Positions 6,920 through 16,376 of a stretch of 64,000 bases of DNA are shown here, in pieces. The stretch is taken from contig NZ_JAHKPO010000014.1 in assembly GCF_018860365.1 (NCBI RefSeq), forward strand, positions 496,001 through 560,000. The letters run 5' to 3'. The first letter of the stretch is position 1. Each line of letters starts with the position of its first letter. This DNA is from Arenibacter algicola. Lineage in GTDB: Bacteria > Bacteroidota > Bacteroidia > Flavobacteriales > Flavobacteriaceae. Made by a program: the position numbers and the translations under genes. The notes under the pieces were generated by a model. It made no database searches and had not been told where the DNA came from. It worked only from the letters and a program-made list of their open reading frames with translations.

Positions 6920-9346
6920 TCAACTGCTGTTTTCGAGCATCCCTACCAATTCCAAATTAAAATTGTCCTTGGATTGGACATAGGCAATCTGTGATATGGT
7001 CATTGCCCCAAGCTTTCTTTTTTCAAAGGCAGAAGTCATTCCAAAGGGTATTTTTTCAAATCCTGTCGCCCCTGCCCTCTTTATGGTCTGGTATAATAGC
7101 TGACGATATACCTGATGAACTTTGGCATATTCATAGTCCATTCCAATAAAGGCAGGAACATAGGCATTATCAATATTCTTGTAACAAAACATTACTCCTA
7201 CCACCAGCTCCCTGCCATCCTTGGCAAATGCTGCCTTAAGGCTAAGTATTATAAACTCCCAACCTGGGTGATCGCTCATTATTTGAAATATTTTTTTCGG
7301 AAACGGAAAGGTATTGAGGCCTAGATTGTTTTGCCTAACATTTTCCATTAGATCATAGAAATTGTTATGTTGATTAGGTTCGATTTTATCCGTGACCACT
7401 ACTTTAAATCGTTCTATATAAGGCTCAATATCTTTTCTAAAATGACTTCTGGAGCGTTTGGATAGGTTTGAAATATAGGTAGTGTTATCTTTCCAGTTGA
7501 GATTGGATATTTTGCTGGAGTCCGGCATTGACACTTTTATGAAACCATGATTATGGAAAAACTCATTTAGTTTTTCGTCCTTGATAAAATCCCTGAACAC
7601 TAACATTTTGGCATTGAATTTACGATCCAACTTTTCCAGTTCGTCAAGTAATTGGAGTAAGGCTTCATGCCATAATGGATGGGAGGTGTCCAAATATAAG
7701 TGCTTACCTTCCGTAAACAATGAACCCATCCCAAGAACATGCGAAGTCATGTGGTAGGGATGTTGTTTTCTCATTTCCTCTACTTTCTGGGAGACCGATT
7801 CCGGAGCCAACATATCGTCCTTCCAAAGGGAGTAGGTAAAAAAAGTGGCCAATATAGGCTTGTCCAATAGGTCTTGAACAATGTAATAATGGAATTTCCA
7901 ATTTTCCTCCTTTTTCTTGTTCTTTGAAAAAACCGCTTCTAGAAATCGGAGACCTTCCCAATCGAAAGTGCCGTATTTCCCTAACAAACCATCCCACTGA
8001 TTTTTTGGTATTTTGAAAATACTATTGGCATATTGCACATTGAGTGCAATTTTAGGCTTTGTGTCAATTTTTCCTTTTTCAATTACTGCTAGTTTAAATG
8101 CCGATCTTACTGTTTTATCCGTCGTATTGGTGGCTTCCAAAGCACGGGGATAATGATATTGCATGGCTTCCACCAAACCTTTGATTTCTTCCTTTTGATT
8201 GTGCCTTGAAATAGTAATGCGTACACCCGTATTTTTTACAGGTACGGCAGGGAATAATCCTAAATTGACAAAATATCCTTCCTTCATCATGCGGTTTACA
8301 AAATTATATCCCGTTACCGGCATTCCGGTGCCTATATAGAATACTGGTGAATTGTTATGTTCGACCAGTGGGAGGTCCGATTCGGAAAGGAGCATATTAA
8401 AATACGCTATACGATCCATAAGATCGGCCTGTAAGGAATAGATTTCGGAAGATAAATGTATATCAGCGGAGGCAATCGCGGCTGCTACTGATGCTGGTTC
8501 CAATTGGGCAGAAAAGGTCAAGGGTCCGCCAAAGTTTTTAATTTTTGCGTACATTTTTGCATTGGCGCATGTAAATACGGAACCACTTGCGCCAAATGTC
8601 TTACTTAAAGTTCCAAAAAGCAATACCTGTTCCGGTAGCTCCTTTAAAATGTCCAGGACATATCCCGTACCATTCTTCCCGATCCAGCTCATGCCGTGCA
8701 CATCGTCAAAATATAAGTGTAGTTGATGATATTTGTTGCAAAGCTCCATAAGCTCCATCACTGGAGAAACATCACCGAACATGGAATATACTCCATCTGC
8801 CATGTACCAGATCCTCTTATATTTAGAAGAAAGTTTTCTAATTTTGTCCTCTAGCATTTCCAGATTATTGTGCCTGATCATATCTATGGGAATGCTCCTG
8901 GCTTTTAGAAGTTTTGCGGCACTTTGTACACTCCAATGAACTTGGTGATCTAAAATTATGGCATCTTGATCCTCAACGGCACTGGGTATGACTCCCAAAT
9001 GTCCCAAAGTGCTGTTTTTAGTAATAATAACAGGACTGGAATACATTTCAGTTACCTTGTCCTCCAATGTCTTGTACAAGGGGTGTGAGATATAGGTTTT
9101 GGAGAGCGGAAATTGGGTCCCGTACCTATTGATGGCGTCCACAGCTGCTTTTTTTAATCTTGGATCTTGTTCCAAACCGAGGTATCCGGTAGTTCCGAAA
9201 TGAAATAAATCCTTATCCCCTATTCTTATATGTCTCCCGGTAAACCGATCACCTTCTGCATACAGATGTAATATCCCCTGCTTTTTGGCATCGTTAAATA
9301 CACTATCTACGGTATCAAGAAAATTATTGGGTTTTATCTTTGCCAT
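6920..9346 (-). CDS. Alpha-oxoamine synthase (BioF/SPT-like) fused to a GNAT-type acyltransferase
   Basis: An 808-aa two-part protein from the ATG at 9346. Residues 1-410 form a PLP fold I alpha-oxoamine synthase, the group of serine palmitoyltransferase, BioF and cysteate acyltransferase: FGTTGYLGL, YFDDVHGMSWIG with the DxVH motif (Asp215, His217) and LFGTLSKTFGASG with the PLP Lys249. These enzymes condense acyl-CoA with an amino acid. After a linker, residues about 560-790 look like a GNAT acyltransferase (FRDFIKDEKLNEFF, SKRSRSHFRKDIEPY, VYRQLLYQTIKRAGATGFEKI). The fusion suggests coupled synthesis and acylation of a long-chain amino-ketone lipid such as a sulfonolipid or sphingoid. The product is inference. 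Confidence 0.82.
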   Translation of the reverse strand: MAKIKPNNFLDTVDSVFNDAKKQGILHLYAEGDRFTGRHIRIGDKDLFHFGTTGYLGLEQDPRLKKAAVDAINRYGTQFPLSKTYISHPLYKTLEDKVTEMYSSPVIITKNSTLGHLGVIPSAVEDQDAIILDHQVHWSVQSAAKLLKARSIPIDMIRHNNLEMLEDKIRKLSSKYKRIWYMADGVYSMFGDVSPVMELMELCNKYHQLHLYFDDVHGMSWIGKNGTGYVLDILKELPEQVLLFGTLSKTFGASGSVFTCANAKMYAKIKNFGGPLTFSAQLEPASVAAAIASADIHLSSEIYSLQADLMDRIAYFNMLLSESDLPLVEHNNSPVFYIGTGMPVTGYNFVNRMMKEGYFVNLGLFPAVPVKNTGVRITISRHNQKEEIKGLVEAMQYHYPRALEATNTTDKTVRSAFKLAVIEKGKIDTKPKIALNVQYANSIFKIPKNQWDGLLGKYGTFDWEGLRFLEAVFSKNKKKEENWKFHYYIVQDLLDKPILATFFTYSLWKDDMLAPESVSQKVEEMRKQHPYHMTSHVLGMGSLFTEGKHLYLDTSHPLWHEALLQLLDELEKLDRKFNAKMLVFRDFIKDEKLNEFFHNHGFIKVSMPDSSKISNLNWKDNTTYISNLSKRSRSHFRKDIEPYIERFKVVVTDKIEPNQHNNFYDLMENVRQNNLGLNTFPFPKKIFQIMSDHPGWEFIILSLKAAFAKDGRELVVGVMFCYKNIDNAYVPAFIGMDYEYAKVHQVYRQLLYQTIKRAGATGFEKIPFGMTSAFEKRKLGAMTISQIAYVQSKDNFNLELVGMLENSS

Positions 9347-9572
9347 TTTCAAGTTGGTTTATGGGTTATTCAATTATCGTACAATCAATTTTAGACCTAT
9401 AAACTACATAAAATCAAGGCTATAAACCTAGCTATTGCTATCCGGGAACTATATTAAATCCTTTATAGATCATTAATAATCCCTTACAGATAAGTTCTGA
9501 AGCATTTTATCGATATTCCTACAGAATTTGTATAAAAATTATTACTTTGAGTTGCATTTTTGGAAAGTTACC

Positions 9573-9950
9573 ATGAAAAAAAGTTTCGAAAATGAATATG
9601 CTGAGTATGGTATAGATAATGGAATAGTCCGATTTATTTACAAGCAAAATATTGCGATTCAATTGGCCGGTGCCATGGAAATAGTGTCGGATCGTTTAAA
9701 ACTGCAAAAAGGCAGGGCATATCCTATACTCTGTGATATTCGAGGCATAATAGACATAAATAAAGATGCCAGAAGATTTCTGGCTAACGAAGGCTCGTCG
9801 CTTACAATAGCCGTAGCTTTTATTTCCGATAATCCCTTATCCCAAATTTTGACCGATCTATACATGTTGGCCAATATGCCCCCTATTCCCACTAAGGTCG
9901 TAAGCAGTGAGTTGGAAGGATTACAATTCCTATCTGACTTTATCGAATGA
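9573..9950 (+). CDS. Hypothetical protein, STAS/SpoIIAA-like (DUF7793-type)
   Basis: The protein is 125 aa from the ATG at 9573; the longer reading frame starts 15 codons earlier without support. The pattern, strand-rich start (YGIDNGIVRFIYKQN), AMEIVSDRLKLQKGRAYPILCDIRGI, then FLANEGSSLTIAVAFISDNPLSQILTDLYM and IPTKVVSSELEGLQFL, fits the small alpha/beta STAS-like proteins common in Flavobacteriia that precede AraC or PAS regulators. Role unknown, perhaps in signal relay with the adjacent PAS-AraC gene, which starts 75 bp downstream on the same strand. Confidence 0.6.
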   Translation: MKKSFENEYAEYGIDNGIVRFIYKQNIAIQLAGAMEIVSDRLKLQKGRAYPILCDIRGIIDINKDARRFLANEGSSLTIAVAFISDNPLSQILTDLYMLANMPPIPTKVVSSELEGLQFLSDFIE

Positions 9951-10024
9951 TGGTAGCAACTAAATCTGAATAGAATATAGTGTCCATAAATAGTAAGTGC
10001 AATTGGGTAAAATAGCCGATATCT

Positions 10025-10978
10025 ATGGAAAATGTAACATACAATGGCAGGCTAAATAAAGTATTTCAACTCTTGATCGAAATATCAAGGGGTAACTTTT
10101 CTTATCGGTTAGAAAGAACGGATAAGCGGGACGAGCTGGAGGCTCTTACTGCCATAGTGAATATTGTTGCCGAAGAAATAAAGGATTCCTTTTTACATCA
10201 GGGGTATGTTAATATGCACGACTCGTATATGCATTTGGTGCAAATGATTTTTTTCTTGGATAAGAACTTCAATATAAGCTATGCAAATAAAGATGTCACC
10301 CAATTATTACATTGGGAAAGTAAAGAGTTACTTGATCTACCCTTGGTAAATCTACTTGAAAAAGAATCGGCCATAAAATGGGTCGATTATACAAAATCGC
10401 TAAGCTCGGACCATGATTTTGATAGTAATCTAAGGCTTGTATTTAAGACTAAAGTGAATTTGCAGTTTCCAGCATATTGTAAGATAGTTGAGCTCCCCGA
10501 AGAGAAATATCCTAAAGCCAGGTATATGCTATTGTCATCGGATATTATAAAAAACACCAAACTTTACGAAAGAAAATTACAATCCAAAATATTAAAACAG
10601 ATACGACTTCCTAGAGCCAAACATTCTTTGGTTGAAAAGTCATTCTTAAACGTATCCGATCTGGAAACTTTTAGGGCCATTGGAACCTATCTCAAAAACA
10701 ATCTAGATAAAAATGCCCCATCCCTTCAGGAGTTGGCCCATGAATTTGGCACTAATGAGTATAAACTAAAGAAAGGTTTTAAGGAGTTGTTTGGAATGAC
10801 GGTGTTTCAGTTTCTAAAAAATGAGCGACTTAGAAATGCGCATGTTTTGGTGAAAAGTTCCAATGAACCTTTTAAACGCATTGCACGGCAAAATGGATTT
10901 AAGAATGCTACCCATTTTTCAAGGGAATTTAAAGCAAGGTATGGATACACGCCTAGAGACCTAAGGCTCAACTCCTGA
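10025..10978 (+). CDS. PAS-domain AraC-family transcriptional regulator
   Basis: A 317-aa regulator. Residues 15-60 (ISRGNFSYRLERTDKRDELEAL) resemble a HAMP-like helix, residues 65-175 form a PAS sensor (IFFLDKNFNISYANKDVTQLLHW, then LLDLPLVNLL), and the C-terminal 100 residues are an AraC double helix-turn-helix, with LQELAHEFGTNEYKLKKGFK and IARQNGFKNATHFSREFKARYGYTPRDLR. No membrane segment is seen, so it is cytosolic. The MauE and DUF6520 genes lie downstream on the same strand and are plausible targets, though no operator is visible. Confidence 0.88.
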   Translation: MENVTYNGRLNKVFQLLIEISRGNFSYRLERTDKRDELEALTAIVNIVAEEIKDSFLHQGYVNMHDSYMHLVQMIFFLDKNFNISYANKDVTQLLHWESKELLDLPLVNLLEKESAIKWVDYTKSLSSDHDFDSNLRLVFKTKVNLQFPAYCKIVELPEEKYPKARYMLLSSDIIKNTKLYERKLQSKILKQIRLPRAKHSLVEKSFLNVSDLETFRAIGTYLKNNLDKNAPSLQELAHEFGTNEYKLKKGFKELFGMTVFQFLKNERLRNAHVLVKSSNEPFKRIARQNGFKNATHFSREFKARYGYTPRDLRLNS

Positions 10979-11086
10979 CCGCAACACAATATTTCAACTA
11001 ATCCTTTTCAGAACAGTTATTATCCCAGAGAGATAAATCAACCAGCTTAATTTTATACCATTCAATATCAAAACGATACAAATGAT

Positions 11087-11551
11087 ATGAAATGGTATCA
11101 AAAGCATAGGGAGACAATTGTACAAACGGCCTGTTTGCTGTTTATTGTACTATTTGCTTATGCCGGACTTACCAAACTCCTGGAAGGGCATCTGTTCTAT
11201 GACAGTATCAGGAATTCGCCCATACTTGGGGGCAAGGCCATGGCTTCCTTGGCTTCGTGGGCCCTACCGTTATCGGAACTGGCTGTTGCCCTGTTATTGA
11301 TTTGGAAAAAAACGAGATTGATAGGTCTTTACGGGGCAGCAGTTCTGATGCTCCTGTTTACCGGCTACACCCTGGCCATTGTCTTTTTTGCCCCCTATAG
11401 GCCCTGTTCCTGTGGGGGCGTTATCTCGCTACTGTCCTGGGAACAGCATTTGGTGCTCAATGCGATATTGCTCCTATTGGCCCTAATGGCTATATGGTCC
11501 TCCCTCAAAAATAAGGGGATACCCTGGAAGAAGACCCCTCAAGGCCGATAA
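11087..11551 (+). CDS. MauE/DoxX-family redox-associated membrane protein
   Basis: A 154-aa membrane protein with four hydrophobic helices, matching the MauE branch of the DoxX superfamily. Features are ACLLFIVLFAYAGLTKLLEG in helix 1, the LPLSELAVALLLI helix, and the periplasmic motif RPCSCGG after helix 3, whose cysteines are the hallmark of MauE-like proteins thought to work with disulfide chemistry. It is followed after 124 bp by a small secreted protein with two cysteines, which could be its client. Confidence 0.82.
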   Translation: MKWYQKHRETIVQTACLLFIVLFAYAGLTKLLEGHLFYDSIRNSPILGGKAMASLASWALPLSELAVALLLIWKKTRLIGLYGAAVLMLLFTGYTLAIVFFAPYRPCSCGGVISLLSWEQHLVLNAILLLLALMAIWSSLKNKGIPWKKTPQGR

Positions 11552-11675
11552 ATGGTCATGGGACCACAAATAAAAAGTAAAATGATGAAGATATTTTGTT
11601 GCGCGACAAGAGCAGGGGGAAGACCGAAAACCTGTAAAAGAGTAGGCACTTATTATTAATTAAAATTATAGTATC

Positions 11676-11948
11676 ATGAAAAATTTAAAATTGATATTAG
11701 CGATGTTGGCATTTATTTTTGCCATTGGATTGTCTTTTGCGTTCATGGGCGACACTGGATCCGGAGCTTGGATCAATTATAATGGTGTACCCACTGAATT
11801 GGAACTGGATCCTTGTCAGGGAAACGGGAATGATTGTAAAGTCGTCTTTGAAGACGACCCCAATCAAACAGAATACACTGTTTACACTGACGATACTCTT
11901 TCACAAACCAGAAAGAGCAATAATCCTGAGCCCTATATTATACCTTGA
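11676..11948 (+). CDS. Small secreted DUF6520-family protein
   Basis: A 90-aa protein with an N-terminal hydrophobic signal (MKNLKLILAMLAFIFAIGLSFA) and an acidic mature part with two cysteines (DPCQGNGNDCKVVF). The architecture and its place beside a MauE/DoxX gene match DUF6520 proteins of Flavobacteriia. Function unknown. The cysteine pair and the neighbour suggest a disulfide-bearing exported peptide. A strong terminator follows 33 bp after the stop. Confidence 0.7.
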   Translation: MKNLKLILAMLAFIFAIGLSFAFMGDTGSGAWINYNGVPTELELDPCQGNGNDCKVVFEDDPNQTEYTVYTDDTLSQTRKSNNPEPYIIP

Positions 11949-11980
11949 GCAGGGCAATAACGCAATGAATTATTAGGAAG

Positions 11981-12015
11981 AAACCCGGAAAGCTATTGCT
12001 TCCCGGGTTTTTACT
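11981..12015 (+). terminator. Intrinsic terminator after the DUF6520 gene
   Basis: A 13-bp stem with one mismatch: AAACCCGGAAAGC (11981-11993), loop TATT, GCTTCCCGGGTTT (11998-12010), then a T-rich tail. It lies between convergent genes and may also act on the M16 peptidase operon coming from the right. Confidence 0.85.
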
Positions 12016-12040
12016 GTTTTAATTAGGTGAAGTAAGTATA

Positions 12041-14932
12041 TTACTTCACCATAATATTCGGAGTATCCTTGTTTTTCAAGACAAACTCAAAAAGGTATTC
12101 ATCATTTAAATATTTTTTTGCAGTTTCCATAATATCCTTTGTTGTAAGGGTCTTGACAAAATTTTCCACTTCATCTGGGTTTACCCAAGGCTCCCCAAAC
12201 CGATATTGCTCATATAATTTTACTAGTGTTTTTTTATTTCGCTGGAGGTTGGCCTTACTATATTTAGGATAAAGAAATCGCAAAACAGCATCATGAAAAA
12301 TTCCCTCGTTCACCGGAGTATTTTTTAATTCATGAATAATATTCTTAATATCCGATTTTACAATTTCTAAATCTTCTGGTGAACTATCGACATTGAGAGA
12401 AACAACATTGCGTTGTAGACATTTGTTAACATAACCACTTGACCTAGGAAAGTAAACCGCACGTTTATTTAAGTAACGTAATTCACGCAATCTAAAAGAT
12501 ACCACCTTAGCCAATGCATCTACTCTAATTTGTTCCTGCCATTGGTCAATATTATCTGCCATTCTGATATATTCCATTTTTATTTGTACTTTTTCTAGTG
12601 GGCCGATTGGAACTAAATCAATATATCTGGGGCCTTCCGGTAGGGTCTTTCGGATCCTTTGATTGTCTCGGACTTCTAGACCATTTGTTCTGTTTGGCAA
12701 ATTTCCCAAGTATTTGATTACCAAGGACAGTACTTTGTTCTCAGGAAAGTTACCGTTGATCAAAAAAGTAAAATCACTTGCTTGGCCAAATAGCAAGTTG
12801 TAAATTTCATAGGCCTTGTTCCAATCCGTATATTTTAGCCCTTTAAATCGTTTTGTCCCCTGGGGACTTATGGTACTGTCCTGCAAGTGCTCCTGGATAG
12901 AAGTGTTCATATCCTCTGCAGGAATACTATATGTGGGGTTCAAATAAGCATTGCGCTCCAATTCCTTCCAGTCCTTATATGCGGCTATATCCTTTCTAGG
13001 GTCAGTAAAGTATAGGTATATAAGTTGAAATATACTTTCCAAATCTTCTAATGCGGCTTCACCTTTAATTCCCGTTTCGTAATAATCAATATAGGGGTGT
13101 ACCCCATAAGGGAAGCTTGTCCCAGAAAGGACATGTTCCAAATCAAACTTATCCATTGTACCGACCCCTGCATTACGTACAATATCAGGTGCAAAAATAG
13201 CGGAGAAATATTCTCGCTTCGGAAAGCTGGATGCTCCTTTGGTACTAAAGCCATGAATTTGAATTTTTTCTTTACGGCCGTCCTTCGATGGCTCGCCGGA
13301 CTGCAATACTACTTTCATCCCATTCTGCAGCACCACTTCCTTGATTTCCATTCCGGGTTTTTCATTTCTGGAGGTAATACTGACTATCCCCTTTTGTTGC
13401 AGTAGTGCAGATTGTTTGGCTTCTATGATTACATTGGGCCTATCATTCGGGTTATGTTTGTTGTTTGGAACCTCCTTTGCTTTCTGTATCCATTGTTCTA
13501 GCTCTTCCCTAGAATAACTATTTGCTTTATGACCTATAGGAGCAATTATTGCTATATCTTCTGGTATATCATCAAGAAAATCATTGACCATATTATTGAA
13601 TTTCTCCAAGGATAGGTTGGTCATCCATTTTTCTAGATGGGCTGTTTTATCCTTGGGCAACGCTTCTCCCTCTACAAAGTGATTTTCTATTTGCTTTACC
13701 CAATAATAGGGTGAATGATCATTGGTATCGTCCAATTGTTGTAACCGGTATTGTCTGGCTTTTTTCCACTCGGCTTGGGTAAAACCGTTATTCCTTATCT
13801 CCCGTAATATACCAAAAGCGGTTTGGACCCCTGGCTTTTCCTTTCCCTTTTTGGTAATGACCCTTATTTCCATAGCTGAAGGATTGGCTTCTATGTGGTT
13901 GTAAATTTTGTAGGGTAAATTATAATGTTTTAGTGCTTGGCCATATCTTTCCCTTAACAGCTCTTGAAATAGACTCTTGGCCAGTTTCCACTCAAGGCCT
14001 TGCCAAGTACTTTTATTATAGTCATTATCTCTAATGAAAGCACGAATGGTTACTTCTTCATTCTCAATGGCCAAATCTTTGTAGGGGTTTTCAAGAACAA
14101 TAAACTGTTCAGGTCTGTTTAAGTAATCTATTTGGCAATTCTGCCAAGGCCTTGGGTTTTCAGGGCTTTTAATATCAGAAAATCTTGTCTGTATTTTCCT
14201 TTCCAAAGCATCGACATCATCAATATTGCCCACTACGGTCAGCGCTGCCATATCCGGGCGATACCAATCGAGATAAAAGCGACTCAAAGCATCAGGGTCG
14301 AAGGTCTGAATATATTCTCTAAAATCGACCGGATGGGGCTGTAGGACCGAACACCCCACAATATGGGACATCATGGTATTGTCCACATAATTTTTTTTGC
14401 CATCCCTAAGGACATACTCCTGGAAAAAAGCCTTACGCTCCCCATCAACATCCTCTTTACGGAATTCCACATTTCCAGAAACAATATCATGAAAATAAAG
14501 TAACCCGGTATCCAAGGCCCTGACACTTCCAGTGGGATGGTCAAACCAATAATTGGTATTGGTCCCGTCTGTCCTGGCGCTTATATCGTTTAACTTCATA
14601 TCCAAGGATTTCAATAGATCTGGTGCATAGAGTATATTGGTGAAATTTTTAGTTCGGATATGCGGCATATGTTCCGTAAAATGGGCCAATTGCGATTGAT
14701 CAGCATCTTCTTGAAATGTTCCAGCTTTTATGGTGAGGCGCATATAGGTCCTTGGATTCGGAGTGGCAAGGGACTTTATATAATAGGTAAAACCGTTTTC
14801 CAAACGTCCATATCTAATTCCTGGATCCAACGGTAATGGGTCCACCCTACTTTTTGTAATCTGTGCTTGTATTAGGATGCTGATCACTAAAAAAATAAGT
14901 AATAGCCCAGATGTTATTGTTTTGTTTATCAT
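12041..14932 (-). CDS. M16-family (insulinase/pitrilysin) zinc metalloprotease, exported
   Basis: A 963-aa M16 peptidase with an N-terminal signal (residues 1-24) and two M16 halves. The inverted zinc motif HFTEH gives His84, Glu87 and His88, and Glu165 in DVDGERKAFF lies 77 residues after His88, the spacing of the third zinc ligand in pitrilysin. The residues after HxxEH read MPHIRTKNF instead of the more common MLFxGT. The start overlaps the operon: the SusD gene ends 21 bp upstream. It probably degrades peptides in the periplasm or at the outer membrane, either before or after uptake by the paired SusCD. Confidence 0.88.
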   Translation of the reverse strand: MINKTITSGLLLIFLVISILIQAQITKSRVDPLPLDPGIRYGRLENGFTYYIKSLATPNPRTYMRLTIKAGTFQEDADQSQLAHFTEHMPHIRTKNFTNILYAPDLLKSLDMKLNDISARTDGTNTNYWFDHPTGSVRALDTGLLYFHDIVSGNVEFRKEDVDGERKAFFQEYVLRDGKKNYVDNTMMSHIVGCSVLQPHPVDFREYIQTFDPDALSRFYLDWYRPDMAALTVVGNIDDVDALERKIQTRFSDIKSPENPRPWQNCQIDYLNRPEQFIVLENPYKDLAIENEEVTIRAFIRDNDYNKSTWQGLEWKLAKSLFQELLRERYGQALKHYNLPYKIYNHIEANPSAMEIRVITKKGKEKPGVQTAFGILREIRNNGFTQAEWKKARQYRLQQLDDTNDHSPYYWVKQIENHFVEGEALPKDKTAHLEKWMTNLSLEKFNNMVNDFLDDIPEDIAIIAPIGHKANSYSREELEQWIQKAKEVPNNKHNPNDRPNVIIEAKQSALLQQKGIVSITSRNEKPGMEIKEVVLQNGMKVVLQSGEPSKDGRKEKIQIHGFSTKGASSFPKREYFSAIFAPDIVRNAGVGTMDKFDLEHVLSGTSFPYGVHPYIDYYETGIKGEAALEDLESIFQLIYLYFTDPRKDIAAYKDWKELERNAYLNPTYSIPAEDMNTSIQEHLQDSTISPQGTKRFKGLKYTDWNKAYEIYNLLFGQASDFTFLINGNFPENKVLSLVIKYLGNLPNRTNGLEVRDNQRIRKTLPEGPRYIDLVPIGPLEKVQIKMEYIRMADNIDQWQEQIRVDALAKVVSFRLRELRYLNKRAVYFPRSSGYVNKCLQRNVVSLNVDSSPEDLEIVKSDIKNIIHELKNTPVNEGIFHDAVLRFLYPKYSKANLQRNKKTLVKLYEQYRFGEPWVNPDEVENFVKTLTTKDIMETAKKYLNDEYLFEFVLKNKDTPNIMVK

Positions 14933-14952
14933 GTCTAGAAAAGCTTTTATAA

Positions 14953-16371
14953 TTAATAACCTGGGTTTTGATCTAGGTTAGGATTTTTTATTCTATCGTC
15001 CTCGGGTATTGGGTACAGTGTATCCGTATCTTGCCAATTTGGGCTTTTCAGTTTTAAAACGGTAGCTGTATTATTTGTTCGCCTAAGGTCGAACCACCGA
15101 TGTCCCCATTCGGCGAACAGTTCTGACCTGCGTTCTTCCAATACCATTTCCAATACCTCCGCTTCAGAGCTATTAGGGGCGGTTTCTGCGGCAGGTTCCA
15201 ATCCTGATCGTTTCCTTATCACATCCAAATCGGTTATTGCTCCTATCAGATTACCTTGTTTGGCCCTTGCTTCCGACCTTATCAGGTATTGTTCGGCCAA
15301 TCTCAGAACCATGGAATATTCAGTAATATCACCTCCAGACGCATCGTATTGGACCTTGTATTTATTAGGGAAATAGTATATCCCTGTATCATCCGTATAC
15401 ATGCCTACCCAATGTTGCAAACGCTCGTCCCCTACATCCCTTGAATCAATGAAACTATTGGACAATGCCACCGGCGTTAGGGTTGTAGGCGTCTTTATAA
15501 AAAGGTTGCCTTCATTGGTATGCGTAAAACTATTGCCACTGCCTACAGGGGAAATCTGCCAAATGCCCTCGCGACTATTGGCCAGAAAGACGGAGTCATG
15601 ATTTTCGAGAATTTCATAGGTAGCGTTTTCTTCGATGACCAGGCTGCTGTAATTCTCGGCCTGTTGCCAATTCTTCAAATAGAGATAAACCCTTGCCAAC
15701 ATTGCCATGGCCACAAATTTGTTGGGCCTGGTCCGTTCATCTTCCGGATACGATGTTTCAAGTAGGGCAATAGCATCTTCTAGGTCCGTTAGTACCTGTT
15801 GGTAAACATCATCCGAAGTATTCCTTGGCGCAACCGCATTGATCCGGTAATCTGTAGTCAATAACAGAGGGATATCTCCATATATAATGGCCAAATGAAA
15901 ATTGGTAAAAGCTCTTACAAATTTGGCTTCCCCCTCTATACGGTCCCGAACATCTTCTGACAGTGAGATGGAGCCTTCAATTCCTTCCAGAATCGAATTG
16001 AGCATATAAATCATATTGTAAGCACCTGACCAGAGATCCTTATTGAAGCTATTGGCTACGGTAATATCATTCTCTGCAAATTCCAGAATTTCATCGGTAG
16101 ACGAAGTTGTTTGAAAATTATCAGCGGAGAGGCCGGCCAAAAAGGTCACAGAACGATTCCCGCCCGATGAAAAAGATGTATTGAACAACTGGTTGTAGAT
16201 TCCGTTGATGGCATTTATCGCTGTTTCGTCATTGGCAAAAACAGTTGTGCTGGCTATCCTGTGGTCGGGAACTTCCACATCCACAAAGCGCTCACATGAT
16301 CCTAGCGGGAACAGGAGAACTGTCCCTATTGCAATTATATATTCGATTTGAATCTTTAATTTCATAAGCAT
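14953..16371 (-). CDS. RagB/SusD-family nutrient uptake outer membrane lipoprotein
   Basis: A 472-aa SusD-like lipoprotein. The signal ends in lipobox LGSC with lipid-bearing Cys26, followed by the conserved INGIYNQLF helix, TPR-like helices (WSGAYNMIYMLNSILEGIEG; VRAFTNFHLAIIYGDIPLL) and the typical C terminus LYPIPEDDRIKNPNLDQNPGY. SusD proteins cap the SusC channel and bind substrate at the cell surface. It is 5 bp downstream of the SusC gene and 20 bp upstream of the M16 peptidase, forming a tight operon. A start two codons later (second Met) is also possible. Confidence 0.93.
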   Translation of the reverse strand: MLMKLKIQIEYIIAIGTVLLFPLGSCERFVDVEVPDHRIASTTVFANDETAINAINGIYNQLFNTSFSSGGNRSVTFLAGLSADNFQTTSSTDEILEFAENDITVANSFNKDLWSGAYNMIYMLNSILEGIEGSISLSEDVRDRIEGEAKFVRAFTNFHLAIIYGDIPLLLTTDYRINAVAPRNTSDDVYQQVLTDLEDAIALLETSYPEDERTRPNKFVAMAMLARVYLYLKNWQQAENYSSLVIEENATYEILENHDSVFLANSREGIWQISPVGSGNSFTHTNEGNLFIKTPTTLTPVALSNSFIDSRDVGDERLQHWVGMYTDDTGIYYFPNKYKVQYDASGGDITEYSMVLRLAEQYLIRSEARAKQGNLIGAITDLDVIRKRSGLEPAAETAPNSSEAEVLEMVLEERRSELFAEWGHRWFDLRRTNNTATVLKLKSPNWQDTDTLYPIPEDDRIKNPNLDQNPGY

Positions 16372-16376
16372 AAATT

